Origin: Caldilineaceae bacterium
GTDB taxonomy: Bacteria > Chloroflexota > Anaerolineae > Caldilineales > Caldilineaceae
Reading direction: 5' to 3'
Assembly: GCA_020433455.1 (NCBI GenBank)
Contig: JAGRCP010000010.1
Span: forward strand, 1-37,745
Length of the DNA stretch: 37,745 bases
The notes below the pieces were generated by a model that saw only the letters and a list, made by a program, of their open reading frames with translations, had not been told where the DNA came from and made no database searches. The position numbers and the translations under genes are program-made. Of the stretch, positions 1-10,036 are shown piece after piece. The stretch's first letter is position 1. Each line of letters begins with the position of its first letter.

Positions 1-2
1 TT

Positions 3-2579
<2,577 letters not shown>

Positions 2580-2589
2580 CCTGGTATTG

Positions 2590-2611
2590 CTATCTCCCGA
2601 TGGGAAGATAG
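2590..2611. terminator. Hairpin at the convergent alaS/protease ends
   Basis: CTATCTCCC and GGGAAGATAG form a stem of about 9 bp with one bulged base and a 3-nt loop. It overlaps the protease stop codon and lies just past alaS. It has no clear T-run on either strand, so a bidirectional terminator role is only suggested by its position between converging genes. Confidence 0.35.
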
Positions 2612-5277
2612 ACATTATTCACCTCATCCGATGGCGTAGATGTGGGTGTGGGTGTAGATGTGGGTGTGGGCGTTAGATGGGACAATGACGTTGCGGTGCT
2701 GGTGAGCGTAGCGAACGGCGCGCTTGTTGGTGTTGCAGTCTGTGTCGGCATGGGCGTCGCTGGGGGCGTCGCTGTGAACGCCTGAGTCGGTGTCACAGTC
2801 AGTACCGGCGTCTGGGTGAGGGCGTCTGTTGCGCATACCCACTCTGCCCGAAACCATTTATTATGATCCATTGTGACCGAAATGGTTTGACTTTGATTGG
2901 GTAGTAAGTGCCAGTCCGGCGAAACATCGGGGACGTACCAGTACCAATCCAAATGACACTGGGCGGTTTGTAGTACGTCAGGATACGCGGCAGAGATACT
3001 GATTACATCGTTGTGATCATAGAGCCCGCTTTTATCGGGGATAACTGTGATTAACTCTACAGCGGGGGTCTCTTGTTCGTTAAGAATGATAACCGCGGAT
3101 ATTGACAGTGTATGTTTATCTGTTGTTTCGCCATAGTCGCAGTTCCAGCGCGCTTCAAACCATTTGTCATGATCCATCGTGACTTGGATGGTTTGATTCC
3201 TGTTGGTCAACTGGTGCCAGTCCGGTGAGACATCGGGTACATACCAATACCAGGCAAGCAGACAGACTCGCCCTGGCTCAGCATCAGGCGGGGCGGTAGT
3301 AATTTCAATCCGCGTGCCATCGGCGTAAATTCGACCCTGCTCTGGGCTCACCTGGATGAGGGAATTCTCAACAGTTTCTTTCCCGTCGTATCGGACAAGA
3401 GCTCTGACCGAAAGTTGGCGGGTGGTTGCGGTCGCGCTTGTGCAGGTCCACTCCGCGCGAAACCACTTGTCGTGATCCATCGTGACCGAGATAGTCTGGT
3501 TGTGGTTGGGCAATAAATGCCAATCCGGGGAGATGTCAGGGACGTACCAATACCAGTTAAGCTCGCACTGCCAGCCGGAATCAAGCTTAGGGTATCGCGC
3601 GGTAATTTCGATATATGCTCCATGGTTGAATAGTGTCAGATTCGGGTTGACTTGAATCAGCGAGTTATCTATGGTCTCGCCCTCTCCTTGTCTGACAATC
3701 GCCTCAACCGATAGTGTTCGTTGTTCTCCTTCGCTGTATCCCCAAATTTCTTCCAGCGCACCTTTTAAATCTGGTTGCGGCCCGATTTGCTTTATACCGT
3801 TTTGGGGTGTTCCTGTCCTGCGTAAAATCTCCTTAATCTCCGTCGCCGTCGCAGATGTGCCGAATTTAGCTCGATAATTTTCTTGCGTGAGCGCCACTAC
3901 ACCGGCGACGATCGCGCTGGCAGATGATGTACCTGAGAAGGAATTGGTGAACCATTGATTCTTTAGCGTTGCATCCGAACTGCCGGGATAGAGATCGCCA
4001 TATCCAGCCGTCACTACCTCGTAGCCCCAGCCTTGCACATCCACTGTGCTGCCGTAATTAGAATATGAAGCGGCCGACCTGACGTTGGTATAAGCGGGGG
4101 GATAGGCGGCTCCAACCATAATGGCTCCCGAGTCATTTTGCGGCAGAAATGGGTAATGGTCGGTCAAGTATATTGGATCGTCCAGGTTTTGCTGTCCGTT
4201 TCCAGCCGCTTCAATAACTACTCTGCCGTTGGAAATCGCAGTAACGATAGCATCGTAGTATGGCCTATACCATTCTATCGGAACAGACCCATACTGTGAA
4301 TTTCCAATTGGATCATACCGCGGTCCGGATATTTGTAATTCAATTAGGATAATGTCTCCGCTATTTATGGCTTGCATGCATTCAAGAATGCCATTTCCGA
4401 TAGAGTAATAGACGGAGGCAAAATAGAAATTTGCATCAGGCACGAGTCCCTTAATCCCCCAGCCGTTGTCGCGCCCGCCTAATAAGCCGAGTACGGCGGT
4501 GCCGTGATTGCTGTCCAGGTGGTTGTATTCTGTGGAATATATTGTAGTAACTGGGGGTAATTCCGCGTGTGATGAGTTATAAAGAAACTCAACATCGCAT
4601 ATGTTGACGTCTTCGCCGCTACCATGTTCCTGTCCCCATGTCCATCTTGCGCCAGTGCCATTGGGCGCATCATCTACGTACCCCTGATAGGGCCGGCGGG
4701 CGTTTTCGTCAGGAATTGAATAGTCGGGTATCTCAGATGCTTCCATTAATTTGGGAATTAAGTATGCTGCTTCAATGAAATCAAGCGCGACAAATTGGCG
4801 GGCTGTATTTACTGCATCCCGACCTGGCGGCAGAGCAAGGCGCATGTAGCTGTTGAGGTCAGGCAGCTTTCTCCCTGCCTTTGCCTCGCCTGCGGCTCGA
4901 ATTTCATCGATTTCCTCCTCTGTAAGCGTGTATGAGCGCATCCACGTTCCGCCGTCGGATAGCGTCGCCACGCTGGCGGCGATTGCCTCCGTAGTAAATC
5001 CGCGCACAGATGTTTGGGTAAGTGTGCTTTGGGGCATCCCGTTGCGTAAACGCATGCTCAGCCGTTCGTCGAACTTGATCTCAATGACGTTTTCTTCAAA
5101 CCGCTGGTAAATATTTTCCCGGTTCATGGGAATATTGGTCTTTGTATCAACTATGCTTTGTTGTGACCATGTCGACTTCTGGAGAGCGACAATAAGCGAA
5201 GCCAATACAATAAGCACCAGCGCACAAGATGCCAGATGGAATGCAAGTCGTTTTGGGGATAATGATTGACGGTTCAT
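2590..5277 (-). CDS. Subtilisin-like (S8) serine protease, anchored or secreted
   Basis: An 895-residue extracytoplasmic endopeptidase. A basic N-terminus and hydrophobic segment (residues about 11-32) act as signal or anchor; residues about 50-200 look like a propeptide. The S8 triad is visible as Asp228 (ICDVE), His258 (DSNHGTA) and Ser451 (SFSGTSSASA), with the oxyanion Asn360 (AAGN). Three copies of a domain of about 95 residues (519-612, 620-713, 722-815) follow, each carrying WYWYVPD-SPDWH and TMDH-KWF. A Thr/Pro linker (about 824-884) and a terminal NNVYLPIGR come last. The ATG at 5277 has AAGGA about 8 nt upstream. The gene is visibly AT-richer than its neighbours, suggesting transfer or a different expression class. 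The substrate is unknown. Family assignment is firm; the role is not. Confidence 0.92.
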   Translation of the reverse strand: MNRQSLSPKRLAFHLASCALVLIVLASLIVALQKSTWSQQSIVDTKTNIPMNRENIYQRFEENVIEIKFDERLSMRLRNGMPQSTLTQTSVRGFTTEAIAASVATLSDGGTWMRSYTLTEEEIDEIRAAGEAKAGRKLPDLNSYMRLALPPGRDAVNTARQFVALDFIEAAYLIPKLMEASEIPDYSIPDENARRPYQGYVDDAPNGTGARWTWGQEHGSGEDVNICDVEFLYNSSHAELPPVTTIYSTEYNHLDSNHGTAVLGLLGGRDNGWGIKGLVPDANFYFASVYYSIGNGILECMQAINSGDIILIELQISGPRYDPIGNSQYGSVPIEWYRPYYDAIVTAISNGRVVIEAAGNGQQNLDDPIYLTDHYPFLPQNDSGAIMVGAAYPPAYTNVRSAASYSNYGSTVDVQGWGYEVVTAGYGDLYPGSSDATLKNQWFTNSFSGTSSASAIVAGVVALTQENYRAKFGTSATATEIKEILRRTGTPQNGIKQIGPQPDLKGALEEIWGYSEGEQRTLSVEAIVRQGEGETIDNSLIQVNPNLTLFNHGAYIEITARYPKLDSGWQCELNWYWYVPDISPDWHLLPNHNQTISVTMDHDKWFRAEWTCTSATATTRQLSVRALVRYDGKETVENSLIQVSPEQGRIYADGTRIEITTAPPDAEPGRVCLLAWYWYVPDVSPDWHQLTNRNQTIQVTMDHDKWFEARWNCDYGETTDKHTLSISAVIILNEQETPAVELITVIPDKSGLYDHNDVISISAAYPDVLQTAQCHLDWYWYVPDVSPDWHLLPNQSQTISVTMDHNKWFRAEWVCATDALTQTPVLTVTPTQAFTATPPATPMPTQTATPTSAPFATLTSTATSLSHLTPTPTSTPTPTSTPSDEVNNVYLPIGR
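2626..2808 (-). repeat. Low-complexity Thr/Pro linker coding region
   Basis: About 60 codons dominated by Thr, Pro, Ala and Ser (TPTPTST-type), seen on the plus strand as GTGGGTGTGG-like runs. Such linkers often separate catalytic and surface-attachment parts of secreted proteins. It is followed by only 11 residues ending in VYLPIGR. Confidence 0.75.
2833..3723 (-). repeat. Three tandem domains of about 95 aa in the subtilase
   Basis: The translated segments 3723-3442, 3420-3139 and 3114-2833 align by eye. Each opens with LSV/LSI-A-V, has I-V-P in the middle, then Cys-x-L-x-WYWYVPD, N-x-x-QTI-VTMDH and ends near W-x-C. The paired Cys in each copy may form a disulfide. They look like beta-rich surface or substrate-binding modules. 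I do not recognise a named family. Confidence 0.8.
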
Positions 5278-5499
5278 TTGAGGTTCCTTTCAGTATGTGA
5301 ACCATCAACTTGAACGCACATTGCTCCTTGAGCATACGTAAAATTGGGAAGAAGATCAAGAGTGAAGTAAATGCTTCCGCGAATTTATCAAGCGCACGGA
5401 ATAGCTTCCACCTATGATTGCCAGGCGGTAAGGAGAGTATCATGGCTGGTCGATGCCCAGATGTCAGAACCGCCTGAGGTCCTATTTTTTTTGCAAAAA

Positions 5500-5527
5500 A
5501 ATATTTATCAAATATTTCATAAATATT
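5500..5527. promoter_or_regulatory. AT-rich dyad overlapping the sufR-like -35 box
   Basis: AATATTTAT at 5500-5508 is repeated inverted as ATAAATATT at 5519-5527, with AAATATTT in the centre. The right arm overlaps the -35 hexamer of the promoter at 5526. A repressor bound here would block the promoter, so autoregulation by the downstream regulator is possible. It does not match the CAAC-N6-GTTG form seen at 7430. Confidence 0.4.
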
Positions 5528-5555
5528 GACGAAACCGTTTTTACTGTGGTATAGT
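5526..5555 (+). promoter_or_regulatory. Sigma70-type promoter for the Fe-S block
   Basis: TTGACG (5526-5531) and TATAGT (5550-5555) are separated by 18 bp, giving a predicted transcript start near 5562 and a leader of about 70 nt before the regulator gene. The rest of the 352-bp gap from 5278 to 5629 holds no convincing gene. Confidence 0.7.
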
Positions 5556-5629
5556 GCCAACTCTGGAATGAGTAGTAAGCTGATCGGCAGGCGTTCCTGT
5601 CAAGGTCGGCATCATTATCGGGCGGGTTT

Positions 5630-6319
5630 ATGACCATGCACGCGGTTCGTAAGCAAATTTTGCAGATCCTCAAGGAAGAGGGCGATGCCACCGTGGCCGA
5701 GTTGGCCAAGGCGTTGGAGATGGCGCCGGTCTCCGTGCGGCATCATTTGGATCTGCTGCAGGGCGACAACCTTATTGCCGTGGACCGGGTGCGACGCAAG
5801 GGCAGCGTGGGCCGGCCTCAGCAGGTTTACGGGCTGACGCCGGAAGCCAATGAATATTTTCCCGACAACTTCGCGGGCCTGGCCGGTAAGCTTGTCCTGC
5901 AAATGAAAGAGTATCTGCCCGCGGAGCAGGTGGATCAGGCTTTCGCCGCGATTGCCCGCCAGATTGCAGAGGAGCTGCCGGTTGACGAATTGCCGGACGC
6001 GGAATTGTCGACGCGTTTGGCCGCGGTGGCTGACTTTCTCAACGAACGAGGATACTTATCCCGCTGGGAGCAGGTTGTGGGAGAAAACGGCGGCGCGTAT
6101 TTTTTGCTGCACAAGCACAATTGTCCTTACGCATCCGTATCCCAGGAGCATTCAGAAATCTGCTGCATGGATCAGAAGCTCGTGGATGAATTGGTCGGGA
6201 CTCATTGCGAGCGGGTCCAATCGATGCGGGACGAGGAGCGCTGTTGCACCTATCGCGTTGCTGCTGAATCTGCCGCAAACGCGTCGATAGCACCGATTGA
6301 ACTCGTGTTTACATCCTGA
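5630..6319 (+). CDS. SufR-like Fe-S-sensing transcriptional repressor
   Basis: A 229-residue DNA-binding regulator. The N-terminal winged helix-turn-helix (about 5-70) includes TVAELAKALEMAPVSVRHHLDLL and a wing with GSVGRPQQVYGLT, typical of DeoR/ArsR-like regulators. The C-terminal part carries clustered Cys: C165, C178-C179, C193 and C205-C206. Spacings are C-x12-C from 165 to 178 and C-x13-C from 179 to 193, close to the Cys pattern known for SufR, which binds a [4Fe-4S] cluster and represses Fe-S assembly genes. It lies 17 bp upstream of moaA and close to two Fe-S carrier genes, which supports this. It could instead be another Cys-ligated metal or redox sensor of the same fold. Confidence 0.8.
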   Translation: MTMHAVRKQILQILKEEGDATVAELAKALEMAPVSVRHHLDLLQGDNLIAVDRVRRKGSVGRPQQVYGLTPEANEYFPDNFAGLAGKLVLQMKEYLPAEQVDQAFAAIARQIAEELPVDELPDAELSTRLAAVADFLNERGYLSRWEQVVGENGGAYFLLHKHNCPYASVSQEHSEICCMDQKLVDELVGTHCERVQSMRDEERCCTYRVAAESAANASIAPIELVFTS

Positions 6320-6336
6320 AGGCGTACTGATTAAAG

Positions 6337-7395
6337 ATGACGATTCACTCTTTAGCAATGACCGATTTAGGCCGGATTACGACCGATGCCCCGCCCGCTG
6401 CGTGGCCCGAGGCGACGCCCATGCACGACAGCTACGGCCGGCGCATCAATTACTTGCGCATCAGCTTGACTGACGTCTGCAACCTGCGTTGCGTCTACTG
6501 TATGCCGGAAAATATGCAGTTCCGTCCCCGCCGCGAACTGATGACCGACGATGAGATCATGACCCTGGTGAAGGTGGGGGCCAGTCTGGGCGTCACCAAA
6601 ATTCGTCTCACGGGCGGCGAACCCACCATTCGCCCCCGCGTCGTCGAGTTGATTCGGCGCATGGCGGCCGTGCCCGGTATCAAAGATTTAGCCATGACCA
6701 CCAACGCCCTTTTGCTGGAGGAGATGGCCGAAGATCTGGCCGCGGCGGGATTGAAGCGCGTCAATATCAGCATCGATACGCTGGACCCGGAAAAGTTCAG
6801 GCGCATTACCCGCTGGGGCGATATTGACGACGTGTGGCGCGGCATCCGCGCGGCCGAAGCCGCGGGCCTGCTGCCGATTAAGCTCAATTGCGTGGTCGTG
6901 CGGAACTTTAACGACGAGGATGTGGTTGATCTGGCGCGGCTTACGCTGGCGCATGATTGGGAAGTGCGCTACATCGAGATGATGCCCTTTGGCGAGATTA
7001 CCGACTTTCAGCAAAGCAATGTGGTCTCGTTTCGCCAGATGCGCGACATTGTAGAGGCGGCCTTCGGACCGCTGGAAGAAGCCGGCTACGATTTTGTGGA
7101 TCCCAGTCGTCCCTTCCGCATCCCCGGCGCGCGGGGTACGCTGGGCTTCATCAGCAGCGTGACCGAGCCCTTTTGTCAGGGGTGCGGGCGAGTGCGTCTC
7201 ACCGCAGACGGGAAGCTGCGTCTCTGTCTCCTGCGTGATGATGAGGTAGACTTGCTCACGCCCTTGCGCAGCGGCGCCACGTTCGAGGAACTGCGCGCGC
7301 TCATGCGCGACGGGGCCTACCATAAACCATGGGGACACGGTCTCGACCAGGGCCTGATTGCCCAGGGCCGGACCATGAATCAAATCGGCGGATAG
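6337..7395 (+). CDS. moaA: GTP 3',8-cyclase (molybdenum cofactor biosynthesis)
   Basis: A radical-SAM enzyme that converts GTP to 3',8-cyclo-7,8-dihydro-GTP, the first committed step of molybdopterin synthesis. The 352-residue protein has the SAM cluster CNLRCVYC (C48, C52, C55), GGEP (93-96), the C-terminal substrate cluster C280-x2-C283-x13-C297 with GRVRLTADG between, and the terminal Gly-Gly, all hallmarks of MoaA. The N-terminus is about 25 residues longer than usual; Met29 (nt 6421) is an alternative start nearer the conserved region. No other Moco genes are adjacent, but a molybdopterin enzyme lies at 21-23 kb. Confidence 0.93.
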   Translation: MTIHSLAMTDLGRITTDAPPAAWPEATPMHDSYGRRINYLRISLTDVCNLRCVYCMPENMQFRPRRELMTDDEIMTLVKVGASLGVTKIRLTGGEPTIRPRVVELIRRMAAVPGIKDLAMTTNALLLEEMAEDLAAAGLKRVNISIDTLDPEKFRRITRWGDIDDVWRGIRAAEAAGLLPIKLNCVVVRNFNDEDVVDLARLTLAHDWEVRYIEMMPFGEITDFQQSNVVSFRQMRDIVEAAFGPLEEAGYDFVDPSRPFRIPGARGTLGFISSVTEPFCQGCGRVRLTADGKLRLCLLRDDEVDLLTPLRSGATFEELRALMRDGAYHKPWGHGLDQGLIAQGRTMNQIGG

Positions 7396-7429
7396 CATTA
7401 GGTCGCGGCCCCGTATAACCAACATTGCA

Positions 7430-7443
7430 CAACCATTTTGTTG
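7430..7443. promoter_or_regulatory. CAAC-N6-GTTG dyad, candidate SufR operator
   Basis: The sequence reads ACAAC-CATTTT-GTTGT (7429-7444), a perfect dyad matching the CAAC-N6-GTTG consensus reported for cyanobacterial SufR. It lies 43 bp upstream of the A-type carrier start codon and about 1.1 kb from the SufR-like gene. Right after it GTTGTTAAATT is directly repeated (7440-7450 and 7454-7464, 14-bp period). No clear -35/-10 pair is visible here. Confidence 0.55.
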
Positions 7444-7485
7444 TTAAATTTTCGTTGTTAAATTGACTCTAATCAGGAGCGAGCA

Positions 7486-7896
7486 ATGAACGATCAAACT
7501 TTAGCGCCGGAGACAGCCCTGGCCGGCATCACTATTACCGAGACGGCGGCAGAGAAGCTGGGCGGCGTCATGGCCCAGAAAGGGTTGGAGGGCGATCAGG
7601 CCCTGCGCGTTTTTGTCCAGGGCGGCGGCTGCGGCGGCATGCAGTACGGCATGACCTTTGACGAAGTGCGGGACGGCGACCGGGTCTTCTCCCAGCACGG
7701 ACTGAAGGTAATCGTGGACGAGACCAGCCTCTTCTATATCGACGGGGCCAGCATCGATTACGTGGACAACCTCATGGGCGGCGGCTTCCATATCGAGAAT
7801 CCTCAGGCCGTGAGTTCCTGCGGCTGCGGCAGCAGTTTCCGTACGGCGCAGACCCATACCGGTGAAGAAGTCGGCGAGAAGAGCTGCGGATACTAA
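7486..7896 (+). CDS. A-type Fe-S cluster carrier (HesB/IscA/ErpA family)
   Basis: A 136-residue carrier that receives Fe-S clusters from a scaffold and passes them to apo-enzymes. The three ligand cysteines are in place: Cys49 in GGGCGGMQYG, then Cys112 and Cys114 in SSCGCGSSF. Length is a little above the usual 105-120 because of short extensions at both ends; the last residues include an extra Cys (KSCGY). AGGAG sits 7 nt before the ATG. It follows moaA by 90 bp that contain a SufR-type dyad. Likely clients are the local radical-SAM proteins, by inference. Confidence 0.93.
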   Translation: MNDQTLAPETALAGITITETAAEKLGGVMAQKGLEGDQALRVFVQGGGCGGMQYGMTFDEVRDGDRVFSQHGLKVIVDETSLFYIDGASIDYVDNLMGGGFHIENPQAVSSCGCGSSFRTAQTHTGEEVGEKSCGY

Positions 7897-7900
7897 ATCC

Positions 7901-7956
7901 AATCGACCGCGGACGGCGCGGATTTCAGCTGAAATCCGCGCCGTCCGCGGTCGATT
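7901..7956. repeat. Perfect 56-bp palindrome without loop
   Basis: The 28-nt left arm (7901-7928, starting AATCGACCGCGGACG) is followed directly by its exact reverse complement (7929-7956). A T-poor sequence with ATCTTATCTC/CTAATCTG-like motifs follows. It sits between two same-strand Fe-S genes, so it may attenuate transcription or stabilise mRNA. The absence of a loop and of a T-run makes a classical terminator less likely. Confidence 0.85.
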
Positions 7957-8018
7957 CTTATCTGGAATCTTATCTCTAATTCGGTCTCTAATCTGACCCC
8001 TAATCTGAAGGTGTTGAC

Positions 8019-8315
8019 ATGAGTAGCGCGAATCAGGAATCGCTGGCGGAGCAGATTCAGCAAGTGCTGGACGGCTATCGCCCTACCCTCTACATGGACG
8101 GCGGCGATGTGGAGTTGCTGAAGGTGGATGACGACGGCATCGCCCACGTAAAAATGCTGGGTGCGTGCATCGATTGCCCCATCAGCCTGCTCACCATGAA
8201 GCTGGGCATTCAGCGCCTGCTGACGGAGAACTTTGAGGAAATCACCGGGATTAACGCCATCACCGATATCGACATCTCTGCGCTGTATAATCGCCCGGAC
8301 CTCCAACCGGCGTAA
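8019..8315 (+). CDS. nfu: NifU C-terminal-domain (Nfu) Fe-S scaffold/carrier
   Basis: A 98-residue protein made only of the NifU C-terminal domain. It opens with an helix (IQQVLDGYRPTL), then MDGGDVELLKVD, and the key CxxC motif in LGACIDCPISLLTMKLGIQRLL (Cys51 and Cys54), which binds a labile [4Fe-4S] cluster at a dimer interface in this family. GAAGGTG lies about 6 nt before the ATG. It probably works with the A-type carrier just upstream. An alternative role in repair or delivery of clusters under stress cannot be separated from assembly on sequence alone. Confidence 0.92.
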   Translation: MSSANQESLAEQIQQVLDGYRPTLYMDGGDVELLKVDDDGIAHVKMLGACIDCPISLLTMKLGIQRLLTENFEEITGINAITDIDISALYNRPDLQPA

Positions 8316-8358
8316 GTTGGCAATAGAATTTTATTTTTATCAAAAACTTCATAGTAAT

Positions 8359-8388
8359 TTAGGTCCTTTTTAGAGGCCATGCTATCAT
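8359..8388 (+). promoter_or_regulatory. Weak candidate promoter before the radical-SAM genes
   Basis: TTAGGT (8359-8364) and TATCAT (8383-8388) are 18 bp apart in an AT-rich gap. The -35 match is poor. The gap of 133 bp is too short for a full cobalamin riboswitch and shows no B12-box that I recognise. Confidence 0.3.
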
Positions 8389-8448
8389 CTTAGACTGTTT
8401 ATGCGTTGAAGCGTCGGCTGTTATGAACGCAGCGTAGGAGAAAATGTT

Positions 8449-9936
8449 ATGCGTATAGCCTTAATCAATCCGAAGTTTCGTCTCCCCATTGATACGCGCA
8501 CCACGCCTCATCTCGGTTTGGCCTACCTGGCAGCCGTGAGCGAACGGCGGGGTGATGAGGTCATTATCTTTGATGCGGATGTGGAGAAGCAGAGTGTTGC
8601 CGAGTTCGTGCAGGAATTTCGCCCCCATTTGGTGGGCATCACGGCCAACACGCCTCAGGTCAAGCAGGCCTGGCGTACGGCCCGGGCCATCAAGGAAGTG
8701 CACGATTGTCTCATTGTCCTGGGCGGTCCCCACGTGAGCGTGCTCCCGGAAGAGAGTTGCGAAAAGCCCTACGTGGACATTGTTGTGCGCGGCGAGGGCG
8801 AAGATACGTGGATCGACATCAGCGACCGGCTGGAGGCATTCCAGGCCGATCAGCCTTACAGCACTGAAGCGTTCATGCATCCGGAGAATGAAATCTTCGA
8901 AGATTGTCTGGGCATTACCTACAAAACCAGCGACGGCCGAATTCACAACACCATTGATCGCACGCCCATTGCCGACCTGGATAGCCTGCCCTGGCCCGCC
9001 TACCATCACTTCAAGATGGACAAGTACACCAACCTGCAGCCGGCGACGGATCACGTAGACGGTGCGCGCAGCTTCAGCATCATGACCAGTCGGGGCTGTC
9101 CTTATCGCTGCACTTTCTGCTCCCAGTCCATTATGCCCATCAAGTGGCGCAGCCGCAGCCCTGAAAGCGTGTTGGCCGAATGGCGCCATTTGGTGGAAGA
9201 CCTGGGCGCGGAAGAGATCGGCATCCTGGATGACAGCGCCAACATTCGCGTCAAGCGCCTGGAAGAGATCGGCACGCTGCTGATTGAGAACAACCTGAAC
9301 CACGTTCCGTGGATTTTCGTCAACGGCATCCGCGCCAATTTGGCCAGTAAAGAGCTGCTCCAGTTGCTCAAGGATGCGGGGTTGCGCCGCACGGCCTTTG
9401 GCGTGGAGTCAGGCGATCCCGAGGTGCTGAAGAGCATTGATAAGAAGGTGGACCACGATACCATCCGCTGGGCGTTTAAGAACGCCAAGGAAGTGGGACT
9501 GGAAACCATTGCCTTCCTGATTATCGGTCTGCCCGGCGAGACCCGCGAATCCATGCAGCGCACCATCGACTTTGCCATCGAGCTGGATCCGCTTATCGCC
9601 AACTTCTCCATGATGACGCCCTATCCCGGCACCAAAGTCTATGAGATCATCAAGCGTCAGGGCCGTTTTCTCATCAACGACTGGGAGGATTACGTCTTCT
9701 TTGAGCAGCAGGCCCGGTACGAGATGGGGGACATGAGCGCCGAGTTGGTGGAGGAGATGTACCGCAAGGCCTATCGCCAGTTTTATCTGCGCCCTTCGCC
9801 CATCATGCGCCGCCTCAAGACCAAGGATTTTTGGCTCAACCTGCCGCGCAATGTGCGCATCGCCACACGCACGTTCGTGCCGAAAAAGGAAAAGACCAAC
9901 CTTCGCCAGGCGGTTGAGGCTGAAGGCGCTATCTAA
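8449..9936 (+). CDS. B12-binding-domain radical-SAM enzyme, copy 1
   Basis: A 495-residue protein of the BchE/methyltransferase-like class. An N-terminal cobalamin-binding Rossmann-like domain (about 1-140) is recognisable by MRIALINP, the DAD turn, GITANTPQ and VLGGPHVSVLPEE. The radical-SAM core has SRGCPYRCTFC with C217, C221 and C224, and later FGVESGDPEVL and LIIGLPGETRES. It lacks the DxHxxG histidine of classical B12 proteins, as is usual for this class. AGGAG precedes the ATG. It is closely similar to the next gene, including the shared YTNLQP stretch. The substrate is unknown; methylation or ring formation on a lipid or tetrapyrrole are possibilities only. Confidence 0.9.
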   Translation: MRIALINPKFRLPIDTRTTPHLGLAYLAAVSERRGDEVIIFDADVEKQSVAEFVQEFRPHLVGITANTPQVKQAWRTARAIKEVHDCLIVLGGPHVSVLPEESCEKPYVDIVVRGEGEDTWIDISDRLEAFQADQPYSTEAFMHPENEIFEDCLGITYKTSDGRIHNTIDRTPIADLDSLPWPAYHHFKMDKYTNLQPATDHVDGARSFSIMTSRGCPYRCTFCSQSIMPIKWRSRSPESVLAEWRHLVEDLGAEEIGILDDSANIRVKRLEEIGTLLIENNLNHVPWIFVNGIRANLASKELLQLLKDAGLRRTAFGVESGDPEVLKSIDKKVDHDTIRWAFKNAKEVGLETIAFLIIGLPGETRESMQRTIDFAIELDPLIANFSMMTPYPGTKVYEIIKRQGRFLINDWEDYVFFEQQARYEMGDMSAELVEEMYRKAYRQFYLRPSPIMRRLKTKDFWLNLPRNVRIATRTFVPKKEKTNLRQAVEAEGAI

Positions 9937-9943
9937 CAATCAT

Positions 9944-10014
9944 GATTGAAGATTGAAGAGTAAAGATTGGCCGGATCGAAGCTACGGCCTCCAAGCTTTA
10001 TTCTTCAATCTTTA
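9944..10014. repeat. Intergenic inverted repeat built of GATTGAA heptamers
   Basis: The left arm is GATTGAA-GATTGAA-GAGTAAA-GATTGGC and the right arm is CTTTATTCTTCAATCTTT (9997-10014). A short inner stem GGCCG/CGGCC lies between. The TTTATTTTTTTATA tail on the plus strand could let it act as an attenuator before the next gene. The same heptamer forms the array at 26452-26595. Confidence 0.75.
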
Positions 10015-10036
10015 TTTTTTTATAGGAACTATCCTT

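Noticed and set aside
5278-5629. Short minus-strand open frames in the gap upstream of the protease
   Set aside because: They overlap the promoter region, lack ribosome sites and show no conserved features.
8316-8448. Possible cobalamin riboswitch before the B12 radical-SAM genes
   Set aside because: The gap is too short and no B12-box-like segment is visible.
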